NCBI GenBank assembly: GCA_023245475.1
Contig: JAHFKF010000013.1
Span: 1-19,435, forward strand
DNA: 19,435 nt
DNA from: Candidatus Levyibacteriota bacterium
Lineage (GTDB): Bacteria > Patescibacteriota > Microgenomatia > Levybacterales > UBA12049
Direction of reading: 5' to 3'
Positions within the stretch are counted from its first letter, which is position 1. Each line of letters starts with the position of its first letter. This document shows, piece after piece, positions 7,097-15,000 of the stretch. The notes below the pieces were generated by a model. That model worked only from the letters and a program-made list of their open reading frames with translations. It made no database searches and had not been told where the DNA came from. The position numbers and the translations under genes are program-made.

Positions 7097-7852
7097 CTCA
7101 GTGATAAGTAACGTCTTTCGAGCAATGTCAGGTCGTTTGAAGAATCGTGCAGGAATTTCCTCTTCACTCCCCTCCTCAAACAGTTGCTGTAATGCATGCT
7201 TCTTTGCTGATCCAAAGACAAGCACAATCAAAACATCAAGCATGGAAAGTCCCAAAAAAGTCATAGCAACTCGTTCTCCATAGAAACTCTTGGAATCAGA
7301 AAACTCCGAAAACAGCAGATGAGATTTCTCCTTTTCAAACAGAGGGTTATGAAAATAAAAACGATTTGGAGCAATTCCTGAGGTGTGACCATCATTGCCA
7401 ATCCCAAGAACCCCTACACATTTTTGAAAGGTTGCCGTAAGTTGCCGAATCGTTTCATCATACGCCTCTGCCGTTTCTTCTCGAGAAACACCTTGCAATG
7501 GTAAATGGACCGGTATGCCGAGTGCTGTTGCATAGGTCAATAGGCCTGTCTCACGAATCATTTTCTCATTACTTTTGTCATGCATTGGCTCGCCGTAACG
7601 CTCATCAATAAGCCCTATAGCGCCGGGTTTAATATGTTTCTCTTTGGCAAATTGCTCATAGAGTGCCTTGGGCGTGCTGCCACCAGAAAGATACAAAACC
7701 GTCTTCTGATCAACAATTTCTTCAATAATGTCTTTAGCAAGCGTAATCCCCTTCCCCGCGTCAGACACAGAAGCCACAGTAATGCCTTGATTAAGATGGG
7801 AGAATATTTGATGTTCCTGAAGAATATTATGAATACGAGGTAAGAGTTCCAT
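7085..7852 (-). CDS. pgl: 6-phosphogluconolactonase
   Basis: Hydrolyses 6-phosphogluconolactone to 6-phosphogluconate between Zwf and Gnd. The 255-residue protein belongs to the SugarP isomerase/NagB-like fold. YLSGGSTPKALY (54-65) is the phosphate-binding loop. LIDERYG (81-87) and GIGNDGHTSGI (150-160) are the DevB/Pgl signatures, the latter with the catalytic His156. A glucosamine-6-phosphate deaminase is the main alternative, but the GxGxDGHT form and the neighbours zwf and gnd favour Pgl. It begins 17 bp after the rseP stop, with no clear promoter or Shine-Dalgarno of its own, so it is probably carried on the rseP transcript. Its end overlaps the promoter of the kinase gene. Confidence 0.9.
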   Translation of the reverse strand: MELLPRIHNILQEHQIFSHLNQGITVASVSDAGKGITLAKDIIEEIVDQKTVLYLSGGSTPKALYEQFAKEKHIKPGAIGLIDERYGEPMHDKSNEKMIRETGLLTYATALGIPVHLPLQGVSREETAEAYDETIRQLTATFQKCVGVLGIGNDGHTSGIAPNRFYFHNPLFEKEKSHLLFSEFSDSKSFYGERVAMTFLGLSMLDVLIVLVFGSAKKHALQQLFEEGSEEEIPARFFKRPDIARKTLLITELPA

Positions 7853-7869
7853 GCAGTGTCAGACAGCAA

Positions 7870-9054
<1,185 letters not shown>

Positions 9055-9061
9055 ACAGATA

Positions 9062-9067
9062 ATTATA
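9062..9067 (-). promoter_or_regulatory. -10 box of rseP
   Basis: Perfect TATAAT on the minus strand, ending 7 nt before the rseP ATG. Only weak -35 candidates (for example TTTGCA at 9083-9088, 15-bp spacer) are visible. Confidence 0.55.
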
Positions 9068-9107
9068 CATGTTTTCTAGGAATGCAAAAGGAGCAAAATT
9101 GAGGAGA

Positions 9108-9659
9108 TTAGATTTGCAACAGTTCTTGCTCTTTTTGTTTGCCATAGTGATCAATAGTACTCATCGTATCATCGACAAGTTTCTGAATTTCTTTATCAAG
9201 ACGTTTGATATCATCTTCACGGCCATCAAATTCTTTTTTCACTTCTTCCAACCCTTGTTGGCGAACTTGACGAACCATAATGCGACCATTTTCTAGCTTG
9301 TGCTTCATCGCTTTAATTAGTTCTTCACGTCGTTCTTGAGAAAGCTGGGGTATACTGATACGAAGAACATTGCTGTCAACAATTGGTGACAACCCAACGT
9401 TGGCTGCCTCAATCCCCTTTGCAATCTCACTGATCGTGGCATGATCAAAAGGAGTAAGAACCAATGTGTGAGAATCGGTAGAACCGATAGTTGCCAGCTC
9501 CATTACCTTCAGCTTTGCCGTGCCACCATAGGCATTAATGACTATATTTTCAACAAGGGCGGGGGTTGCGCGTCCAGTACGAAGAGTTGCAAGGTCACTC
9601 TTTAGTACGTCGAGGACTCTTTCAATTTTCTTCTTGGTTTCTTGGGCTAGTGGATCCAT
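9108..9659 (-). CDS. frr: Ribosome recycling factor
   Basis: Splits post-termination ribosomes together with EF-G. The 183 residues are the standard length. The sequence LRTGRATPALVENIVINAYG (26-45) is the conserved N-terminal segment of the long-helix domain. Around it are the compact second domain (TAKLKVMELATIGSTDS) and the helices with RREELIKAMKHKLENGRIMV. The C-terminus (KLVDDTMSTIDHYGKQKEQE) is also typical. It starts 129 bp after the tsf stop; that gap holds no pyrH, only a palindromic repeat that ends about 8 bp before the ATG. No Shine-Dalgarno or clear promoter is visible, so how frr is translated is unclear. Confidence 0.97.
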   Translation of the reverse strand: MDPLAQETKKKIERVLDVLKSDLATLRTGRATPALVENIVINAYGGTAKLKVMELATIGSTDSHTLVLTPFDHATISEIAKGIEAANVGLSPIVDSNVLRISIPQLSQERREELIKAMKHKLENGRIMVRQVRQQGLEEVKKEFDGREDDIKRLDKEIQKLVDDTMSTIDHYGKQKEQELLQI

Positions 9660-9667
9660 AATTTTGG

Positions 9668-9779
9668 GTCATTGCGAGGAGCTGAAGGCGACCTGCCTGC
9701 CGGCAAGGCAGGCGTGGCAATCTTCTAATCCGTACAAAATACATGAGATTGCTTCACTCCTCTCGTCGTTCGCAATGAC
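9668..9779. repeat. Inverted repeat doublet between tsf and frr
   Basis: GTCATTGCGA (9668-9677) and its complement TCGCAATGAC (9770-9779) bound the element. Inner arms GCAATCT (9717-9723) and AGATTGC (9746-9752) pair as well, so it consists of two related units in inverted orientation. Such GTCATTGCGAGG-type repeats are dispersed in many bacterial genomes. It occupies most of the 129-bp tsf-frr gap and could fold into a long hairpin in the mRNA. Confidence 0.8.
9692..9712. repeat. GC-rich palindrome nested in the tsf-frr repeat
   Basis: CCTGCCT, GCCGGC, A, AGGCAGG: a near-perfect 21-bp palindrome inserted in the left unit of the larger repeat; the right unit lacks it. It resembles the GC-rich sequence found in the 1044 gene and in proS. 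Confidence 0.7.
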
Positions 9780-9788
9780 GACATTGTT

Positions 9789-10241
9789 TTAAATTTCAAA
9801 TCGAACAAATTTCTTAACGGTAATGTTTTCTCCTGTTTTACCAATGACAGCCTTGACTAACTTTTCAATTGTTTGACTGCCATCTCTAATATACTCTTGT
9901 TGCAATAATTGTTCAACGTTTTCAGGATTCATCGCTGCAACCTGCATACCAATCTCCCGTGCAAGATTCTTAAAATCATCTGTTCGAGCAACGAAATCTG
10001 TCTCACAAAGGAGCTCAACGAGCACACCAACTTTACCACCTTGGTGAATGTATGCCTCGACAATGCCTTGTGATGTTTCTCGATCTGCCTTTTTTGCTGC
10101 AATCTCAGCTGCTCGCTTTTTTAACCATGCAAGCGCTTTTGCGTAATCACCTTCTGCTTCATCTAATGCACGACGACAATCTGCAATAGATGCAGCTGTT
10201 TCATCTCGAAGTTTTTTAAGTGTTTTTAAATCAATTGCCAT
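9789..10241 (-). CDS. tsf: Elongation factor Ts, short form
   Basis: Nucleotide-exchange factor for EF-Tu. The N-terminal UBA-like domain (residues 1-55, LKTLKKLRDETAASIADCRR) is intact. CETDFVAR (79-86) carries the Asp82-Phe83 pair that enters EF-Tu and displaces magnesium. The protein ends at 150 residues after ENITVKKFVRFEI, so it has a single core subdomain and lacks the coiled-coil and second half of the 283-residue E. coli protein; short forms are known in several lineages. It starts 27 bp after rpsB and has a TGG-TATACT box ending 7 nt before the ATG, so it may also be made from its own leaderless transcript. Confidence 0.95.
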   Translation of the reverse strand: MAIDLKTLKKLRDETAASIADCRRALDEAEGDYAKALAWLKKRAAEIAAKKADRETSQGIVEAYIHQGGKVGVLVELLCETDFVARTDDFKNLAREIGMQVAAMNPENVEQLLQQEYIRDGSQTIEKLVKAVIGKTGENITVKKFVRFEI

Positions 10242-10248
10242 AGTAGTA

Positions 10249-10254
10249 AGTATA
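10249..10254 (-). promoter_or_regulatory. Extended -10 box of tsf
   Basis: TATACT preceded by TGG on the minus strand, in the rpsB-tsf gap. Seven bases (TACTACT) separate it from the ATG at 10241. Confidence 0.55.
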
Positions 10255-10268
10255 CCAAACGGATATAA

Positions 10269-11156
10269 TTATTTGGTAGCTTCTTTTTTCTTGGTTACTG
10301 TTTTCTTAGGCTTTGCAGCAGCAGCAGGCTTGTCAGTTTTTACGGTTTCTTTCTTTTTTGCAGATGCGGCTTCTCCCTCTTTAGCTTGTTCAGCTTTTGG
10401 TTTTTGTTCCTTTGCAGCTTCCTTCTTTTCTGTTACTTCTTCTGTAGGAGCTTCTTTGTGAGCTGTTTGTCCTTCGATCCATGCATCAAAAATATAGCTA
10501 ACGATCAATTCAAGACTACCCTTTGCATCATCATTTGCAGGAATTGGGTAATCAATAAGCGTTGGGTCAGAATTGGTATCGGTAATACCTACTATTGGAA
10601 CACGAACGGCTCGTGCTTCACGTACAGCAACATGTTCAATGTGTGTATCAATAATAAATAAAAGGTCAGGAGCTTTCATAAGGTCTTTAGTCCCACCATA
10701 GAAACCCTCAAGCTTTTGACGAGTTTTTTCCCAATCTCCAACTTCTTTTTTGGTGTACTTTGCTTTTTCAAATTCATCTTGCAAATTTGCAGTGAGATCT
10801 TTGAGTTTTTTGTAATTCTTTGATACTTCTTGGAAGTTTGTGAGCGTACCGCCGATCCAGCGCTGTGTCACAAAGTACAAACCATCTGCTGAGGCTACAC
10901 GCTTGCGTTCTTCTCTAAGAACTTCTTGTGCTTGACGCTTTGTACTTAAGACCAGCATTGTGCCACCTTTTTTGGCAACATCATAAACATGTTTGGCTGC
11001 ATCTTCTAAACCTTCTTTGGTTTTTTCAAGGTCAATAATGTGGATACCATCACGAGCTTCAAAAATAAATTCCCGTGCTTTTGGGTTTTGGCGAGTTACT
11101 TGGTGACCAAAATGGCAACCAGCTTCAAGTAGTTCTTCAAGTGTAATTTTTTTCAT
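10269..11156 (-). CDS. rpsB: 30S ribosomal protein S2 with long charged tail
   Basis: Ribosomal protein S2 of the small subunit. The core (residues 1-230) has LLEAGCHFGHQVTRQNPKAR near the start and DLLFIIDTHIEHVAVREA, and VGITDTNSDPTLIDYPIPAN, the S2 signature near the end of the core. After about residue 233 comes a low-complexity extension of roughly 60 residues made of Lys, Ala, Glu, Thr and Pro, ending KKTVTKKKEATK; it is absent from E. coli S2 (241 aa) and is presumably disordered. The ATG at 11156 is preceded by AAGGA and, further up, GGAGG. Unlike most genes here it has a leader of about 130 nt, which contains an inverted pair of palindromic repeats. First gene of the rpsB-tsf-frr-rseP run. 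Confidence 0.96.
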   Translation of the reverse strand: MKKITLEELLEAGCHFGHQVTRQNPKAREFIFEARDGIHIIDLEKTKEGLEDAAKHVYDVAKKGGTMLVLSTKRQAQEVLREERKRVASADGLYFVTQRWIGGTLTNFQEVSKNYKKLKDLTANLQDEFEKAKYTKKEVGDWEKTRQKLEGFYGGTKDLMKAPDLLFIIDTHIEHVAVREARAVRVPIVGITDTNSDPTLIDYPIPANDDAKGSLELIVSYIFDAWIEGQTAHKEAPTEEVTEKKEAAKEQKPKAEQAKEGEAASAKKKETVKTDKPAAAAKPKKTVTKKKEATK

Positions 11157-11192
11157 AGATAATCCTTAAACCTCCATTCAGTGTTAACAAGT

Positions 11193-11255
11193 TGTCATGC
11201 TGAATTTATTTCAGCATCTCTTATTGTAAGATCCCGAAACAAGTTCGGGATGACA
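11193..11255. repeat. Inverted repeat doublet in the rpsB leader
   Basis: Unit 1 (11193-11219) is TGTCATGCTGAATTTATTTC followed by AGCATCT. Unit 2 (11229-11255) is the same family in inverted orientation, with CCCGAA-ACAAG-TTCGGG as its own palindrome and TGACA at its end. Each unit can form a small hairpin, and the pair can form a larger one. The doublet lies in the transcribed leader of rpsB. The same family flanks the endonuclease gene at 16989-17294. Confidence 0.8.
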
Positions 11256-11293
11256 TATTCAGGATCATACGCTGAATGTGTGTGATAGACAGT

Positions 11294-11324
11294 ATTATAC
11301 AATACTATTCTCTATTATACAATA
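11294..11324 (-). promoter_or_regulatory. rpsB promoter with duplicated -10 unit
   Basis: A 12-bp block (TATTATACAATA on the plus strand) occurs at 11293-11304 and 11313-11324, exactly 20 bp apart. On the minus strand each contains TATAAT. For the rpsB-proximal TATAAT (11294-11299), TTGTAT of the other block (11317-11322) falls at a 17-bp -35 spacing. Predicted start is near 11287, giving a leader of about 130 nt. Confidence 0.5.
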
Positions 11325-11366
11325 TAAGATGATCGTACTCTTAATGTATCATTTGGGAAAGAGGTA

Positions 11367-11396
11367 TTGACAAACACTATCCATTCTTTGTACGCT
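11367..11396 (+). promoter_or_regulatory. Promoter of the surface-protein pair
   Basis: Perfect TTGACA (11367-11372), then 18 bp, then TACGCT (11391-11396; keeps the first, second and last -10 bases). The ATG at 11417 would lie about 14 nt after the predicted start. Confidence 0.45.
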
Positions 11397-11416
11397 GAAT
11401 TTACGATCATCAACAT

Positions 11417-11842
11417 ATGAAGAAATTGCCCAAAAAGAAACTTGCACCCGCATCAAGGCGCCTAAAGAAAAAGTATAATCGTGGATCACTTAGTGCAGGG
11501 ATGGCCTATGCACTGCTTATTTTGGTTGTTGTGGTTGCTGGTGGATCGATGATGATAGGAAACCTCACCCCCAAGAGAACTGCTCCTGTCACCAATCAAC
11601 CAGTTGTTATCACCACGAAAGCTCCTGAACCAAGCAAAACAAAGCTCCAATTCGAAACATTTCCTGGTTCAACGGCAACACCGACTCCAACCCCTACTCC
11701 CACACCAAGCCCAACTTCAGCACCATCTTCTGGTGGAGGTGGCGGAAGCCCTAGCAATGGTAATGGTGGTGGAAGCGAGAGTCCTAATGGAGGCAATGGT
11801 GGGGGCGGTGGTTCAGGAGGTAGCTCAGGAGGGGTTGGTTGA
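11417..11842 (+). CDS. Membrane-anchored surface protein with Gly/Ser/Asn-rich tail
   Basis: A 141-residue protein. A strongly basic N-terminus (MKKLPKKKLAPASRRLKKKY) precedes one membrane helix (about 28-48), so the rest should be outside. After a linker comes KLQFETF (76-82), then TPTPTPTPTPSPTS (88-101), a Pro-Thr spacer. The last 37 residues are nearly all Gly, Ser and Asn with scattered Pro and Glu. No enzymatic domain is seen. The following gene begins 3 bp after the stop and encodes a VWA protein with the same membrane layout and a matching LQLETF motif, so the two probably form one surface structure. No cleavable signal or sortase motif is visible. The function is unknown; a structural or adhesion role is an inference. 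Confidence 0.85.
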   Translation: MKKLPKKKLAPASRRLKKKYNRGSLSAGMAYALLILVVVVAGGSMMIGNLTPKRTAPVTNQPVVITTKAPEPSKTKLQFETFPGSTATPTPTPTPTPSPTSAPSSGGGGGSPSNGNGGGSESPNGGNGGGGGSGGSSGGVG

Positions 11843-11845
11843 CCT

Positions 11846-12796
11846 ATGGCATCCGGAAAAGTAACAAACGGACCTCAAGGTGGTGGTGGTGGATATTTGT
11901 ATGTTATCCTCATTATGGTATTCGTCATCGCTATCGGTTATATCTTAAGCGGTGGCAATATCCCTGTAGACCCAACTGGACCTGATGGTCCCCCCACACT
12001 TGAACCATACTTTGATGCAAGTGATTATGGTGAACAAAAAATTATTCTCCCTACTGGAGGCTCGACTGGTTCTCGACAAAATTTGCAGTTAGAAACATTT
12101 AATGTGAATGTATGCGGTCAAAAGACAGCGGTTGCTTTCCTTATTGATATTTCAGGTTCGATGGAAGATGATGGTAAACTCGCAAAAGAAAAAGAAGCCT
12201 TGCAGCAATTCATAAAACAACTTGCTGGCAAATCAGTCATTGGTATGTATACATTTAGCAAAAGCGCAATGGAAGAAATCCCATTAAGCTTCTATAAAGA
12301 CGTCAAAACTGAAGTGCCAGAGGTAATAAACAGCTTTAAAGCTGATGGTGAAACGCGAACTCGCAATGGTTTTGCACTCGTAGGTAATAGTCTAGCAAAT
12401 GCTATCAGAGACAACAAATACCCAGGATATCATTACTCGCTAGTTTTACTTACTGACGGTGTCCCAGAAGTACCACCCGGCCAACCACGTACGTGTATTG
12501 CTGAATTCAAGGAGTCGCAGGATGACACACGTTGCTTTGCAAAAGAGCAAGATCCCCGTGTCCCGACCGACTTGTCAGCCGAAATAAAAGGCTTAGGTGT
12601 CCAAATTTATTCTATTGGTATCTTCAGCCAAACAACAACAGATAAACAATTTTATCCATACTTAAGTAAATTGCTCAAAGACGTCTCGAGTCAACCACAA
12701 GCAACGCATTACTATGAAAGTGTCAAGGGAGATAACCTCAAACAAATCCTTGATACGGTTATTAATAATGTCTGTGACCCATTAGGCCAATCGTAG
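11846..12796 (+). CDS. Membrane-anchored von Willebrand factor A protein
   Basis: A 316-residue protein with an N-terminal anchor (about 17-35, after GPQGGGGG), so the bulk is extracytoplasmic. A Pro/Gly/Asp-rich stretch leads to NLQLETF (79-85), followed by a VWA domain (about 94-310). The metal-ion site is complete: DISGSM (101-106), a threonine in DGETRTRNG (168-175) and LLTDG with Asp204. Cysteines 90, 217, 230 and 310 are the only ones and all lie outside; C217-C230 and C90-C310 are plausible disulfides. VWA domains usually bind protein partners through Mg2+. The gene is translated 3 bp after the preceding surface-protein gene, with GGAGG inside that gene's Gly-rich end as a possible ribosome site. 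It converges on glyA with only 3 bp between stop codons. Confidence 0.92.
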   Translation: MASGKVTNGPQGGGGGYLYVILIMVFVIAIGYILSGGNIPVDPTGPDGPPTLEPYFDASDYGEQKIILPTGGSTGSRQNLQLETFNVNVCGQKTAVAFLIDISGSMEDDGKLAKEKEALQQFIKQLAGKSVIGMYTFSKSAMEEIPLSFYKDVKTEVPEVINSFKADGETRTRNGFALVGNSLANAIRDNKYPGYHYSLVLLTDGVPEVPPGQPRTCIAEFKESQDDTRCFAKEQDPRVPTDLSAEIKGLGVQIYSIGIFSQTTTDKQFYPYLSKLLKDVSSQPQATHYYESVKGDNLKQILDTVINNVCDPLGQS

Positions 12797-12799
12797 AAA

Positions 12800-14125
12800 C
12801 TATTCTATGGGGAATTTTTTACAAAAGGCTTTAACTTCCTTGGCAATTGCTGGCAACTTTTTATTCTTTAGCATGGCTGCTTTATACTCTTTAAACAAGG
12901 TAGATCGTTTTACTTTATCATCAGAAGGAAGATCCATTCCTTCAACCTCTTTAACAGCAAGTCTATACCATTCCGCAATTTTTTTCATATCCTTTTCTTT
13001 AAGGCCTCGTGTTGTTATTGCGGGCGTTCCTAGTCTGATACCCGACGCAAATAGTGGAGGCATTTCATCCCCCGGGACACCATTATAGTTAAGCACAATC
13101 CCCGCTGCCTCAAGAGCAATTGCAGCAACCCTTCCATTTACTTTTTTATTGCGCAGATCAAGAAGAATCAAATGATTATCTGTTCCTCCACTTACCAACT
13201 CAAAGCCTTGTTTTTGTAATTCGGCAGCAAGCGCTTGAGCGTTTGCAACAATCTGTTTGCCATATTTTTTGAAACTAGCAGTTGCCGCTTCTTTAAGAGA
13301 GACTGCAATCGCGGCTGTTTGATTATCATGAGGACCTCCTTGCAACCCTGGAATAATTGCAGTTTCAAGTTTCTTTGGCAACTCTGGATCTTTCTGAAGC
13401 CCTTTTTCAGTCACCAGAATCATTGCACCTCTGGGGCCACGTAACGTCTTGTGCGTTGTCGTTGTCACAATGTGAGCGTATGGGACGGGAGATGGATGCA
13501 CGCCCGCAACGATAAGCCCCGTAATGTGAGAGACATCAGCCATCAAGTAACAACCGGCTTTATCCGCGATTTCACCAAAACGCTTAAAATCAATTTCACG
13601 AGGATACGCAGTGTAACCACAAATGAGGAGTTGTGGTTTTTCTTGCATGACTTGTTTTTCAATGGCATCATAATCGAGCAATGCGTCTTTGCCTAACTCA
13701 TAATGCACTGACGTAAATAATCTCCCGGAGAGACCAAGCTTGTGTCCATGAGTGATATGTCCCCCCATTGCCAAAGACAAACCCATCATCTTTTCACCAT
13801 TCTTCAGCACAGCAAAATACACTGCTGAATTTGCAGGCGCCCCAGACAATGGCTGAACGTTTACATAAGGCACTCCAAACAAATGCTTTGCCCGCTCTTG
13901 TGCCAGCATTTCAACTTCATCCGCAATACTATTGCCCTGATAATACCTCTTGCCAGGAAACCCTTCCGAATATTTATTGGTAAGCACAGATCCAAGCGCT
14001 TCCATAACAGCATGCGATGTATAATTTTCTGAGGCAATCATTTCGAGGACATTTTTTTGGCGTTTGGCTTCAGCTTTGATTAAAGAAAAAATTTGAGGAT
14101 CTGTATGTTTGAGCGACTGTATCAT
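12800..14125 (-). CDS. glyA: Serine hydroxymethyltransferase
   Basis: PLP enzyme that converts serine + tetrahydrofolate to glycine + 5,10-methylene-THF, the one-carbon donor for thymidylate synthase. The protein has 441 residues. MIASENYTSHAVMEALGS (29-46) is the N-terminal signature, MADVSHITGLIVAGVHPSP (195-213) contains the PLP-interacting aspartate and histidine, and TTTTHKTLRGPRG (221-233) carries the Schiff-base Lys226. The start at 14125 is chosen over an in-frame ATG at 14155 because TTGCAT-17-TATATT lies between the two. It is divergent from the CMK-like kinase gene and convergent with the VWA gene. Its product feeds thyA about 3 kb away, and dfrA recycles the folate. Confidence 0.97.
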   Translation of the reverse strand: MIQSLKHTDPQIFSLIKAEAKRQKNVLEMIASENYTSHAVMEALGSVLTNKYSEGFPGKRYYQGNSIADEVEMLAQERAKHLFGVPYVNVQPLSGAPANSAVYFAVLKNGEKMMGLSLAMGGHITHGHKLGLSGRLFTSVHYELGKDALLDYDAIEKQVMQEKPQLLICGYTAYPREIDFKRFGEIADKAGCYLMADVSHITGLIVAGVHPSPVPYAHIVTTTTHKTLRGPRGAMILVTEKGLQKDPELPKKLETAIIPGLQGGPHDNQTAAIAVSLKEAATASFKKYGKQIVANAQALAAELQKQGFELVSGGTDNHLILLDLRNKKVNGRVAAIALEAAGIVLNYNGVPGDEMPPLFASGIRLGTPAITTRGLKEKDMKKIAEWYRLAVKEVEGMDLPSDDKVKRSTLFKEYKAAMLKNKKLPAIAKEVKAFCKKFPIE

Positions 14126-14139
14126 TGGATTACGACCTA

Positions 14140-14168
14140 AATATAAAGGATACATTGAGACAATGCAA
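14140..14168 (-). promoter_or_regulatory. Promoter of glyA
   Basis: On the minus strand TTGCAT (14163-14168), 17 bp, TATATT (14140-14145). The ATG at 14125 is 14 nt past the -10, giving a leader of about 7 nt. It lies back to back with the promoter at 14178-14206. Confidence 0.5.
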
Positions 14169-14177
14169 CCAGCAACT

Positions 14178-14206
14178 TTGCAATACCAGCCCTGTTATCC
14201 TATAAT
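14178..14206 (+). promoter_or_regulatory. Promoter of the CMK-like kinase gene
   Basis: TTGCAA (14178-14183), exactly 17 bp, TATAAT (14201-14206). The ATG at 14217 follows 10 nt after the -10, so the leader is about 4 nt. Confidence 0.65.
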
Positions 14207-14216
14207 TGCGAATCTT

Positions 14217-14930
14217 ATGGCTATTTCACCTGAACAGGCTAGCAGCTACCATGAAGAAAGACGCACGCCAGAGCATACCTTTCGCTTAACGGAGATTGGC
14301 GGAATTATTATTAGTGGCAATAGAGGTACGGGGAAAACCCACATTCTCAGCAAACTACAAAAACGCTATGCGATTGAACCGATAGATATTGGTACTGGTG
14401 TGCGAACAGATTTTGAGCAGACAACTGGAGAAGTATTTGGAGGAGCGCGTACAAGAGCTGATGGATCAGATCTTATGGTTGATATAGCACAATGGGATCT
14501 GTTCAGAACAGCTACACCAGAGAGTCCGTTTCTCTTGAACTCCTGGCTGGGTGCTTTTTTTGCAAAAAAGATGGAAAGTAAAGGTACGCTGCCCTCCCCC
14601 ATCCTACGAATACTTCTCTATACGGATCCACCCGAAGTAGCAAACGAGCGCGCTGCGAAAAGAGATGCCAAGAAAAAAGCAATTTCAGTTGACCAAGCAA
14701 GTCAAGAAAATACTGAACGATTCGCCCAAGATTGGACTCAATGGTCACAACTCTACCCTGAGCTTAAGGGGCTTAATCTGTATTCCCCGGGAGTTTTAGA
14801 TAGTGATAAAAAGCCTTTTTATGATTTAGAAGTTGACGTCAGCAATCTTGATAAAGATACACCTGCTGAAGTAATTCATAAGTGGCTGGTGGAAGAGATT
14901 GAAAGAAGGAAGAAACAAAAAGAAGCATAA
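14217..14930 (+). CDS. P-loop kinase resembling cytidylate kinase-like proteins
   Basis: A 237-residue soluble protein. GGIIISGNRGTGKTHIL (28-44) is a Walker A motif. IDIGTGVRTDF (56-66) sits where nucleoside-monophosphate kinases have their DxGxxxR substrate segment. ILLYTDPPEVANERAAKRD (132-150) and SVDQASQENTERFAQDW (157-173) resemble the strand and lid region with arginines seen in cytidylate kinase-like proteins. YDLEVDVSNLDKDTPAEVI (202-220) matches the usual end. It is too divergent for me to name the substrate; another NMP kinase or a shikimate-kinase-like enzyme is possible. The start at 14217 is fixed by a TTGCAA-17-TATAAT promoter; longer frames from 14109 or 14163 would start at or before its -35. 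It is divergent from glyA, and a nucleotide substrate would fit the surrounding thymidylate genes. Confidence 0.8.
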   Translation: MAISPEQASSYHEERRTPEHTFRLTEIGGIIISGNRGTGKTHILSKLQKRYAIEPIDIGTGVRTDFEQTTGEVFGGARTRADGSDLMVDIAQWDLFRTATPESPFLLNSWLGAFFAKKMESKGTLPSPILRILLYTDPPEVANERAAKRDAKKKAISVDQASQENTERFAQDWTQWSQLYPELKGLNLYSPGVLDSDKKPFYDLEVDVSNLDKDTPAEVIHKWLVEEIERRKKQKEA

Positions 14931-14951
14931 GCTAATCTGTACAATTCATAC

Positions 14952-14981
14952 TTGACAACACTCCATTTAACCTAGTATCGT
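14952..14981 (+). promoter_or_regulatory. Promoter of the glycosidase gene
   Basis: Perfect TTGACA (14952-14957). The -10 is either TATCGT (14976-14981, 18-bp spacer) or TAGTAT (14973-14978, 15-bp). A Shine-Dalgarno (AGGAG) sits about 7 nt before the ATG at 15001. Confidence 0.45.
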
Positions 14982-15000
14982 TAATATTAGGAGTTCCAAT

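Noticed and set aside
7060..7227. Longer start for the protein kinase overlapping pgl
   Set aside because: It would overlap pgl by about 140 bp out of frame; the promoter and sequence character place the start at 7059.
11193..11324. CRISPR array or S2-type ribosomal leader RNA
   Set aside because: The repeats are palindromic and inverted rather than direct with unique spacers, and I see no known S2-binding leader structure.
11596..11864. Open frames opposite to and alongside the Gly-rich gene
   Set aside because: They are low-complexity shadows of the PT and Gly repeats; the plus-strand frame at 11417 has the membrane anchor and promoter.
12785..12815. Bidirectional terminator between the VWA gene and glyA
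   Set aside because: Only a 5-bp TAGAA/TTCTA stem overlapping both stop codons, without a T run; too weak to call.
14109..14216. Longer start for the CMK-like kinase
   Set aside because: This stretch contains the glyA start region and the kinase's own promoter, and adds no family-like sequence.
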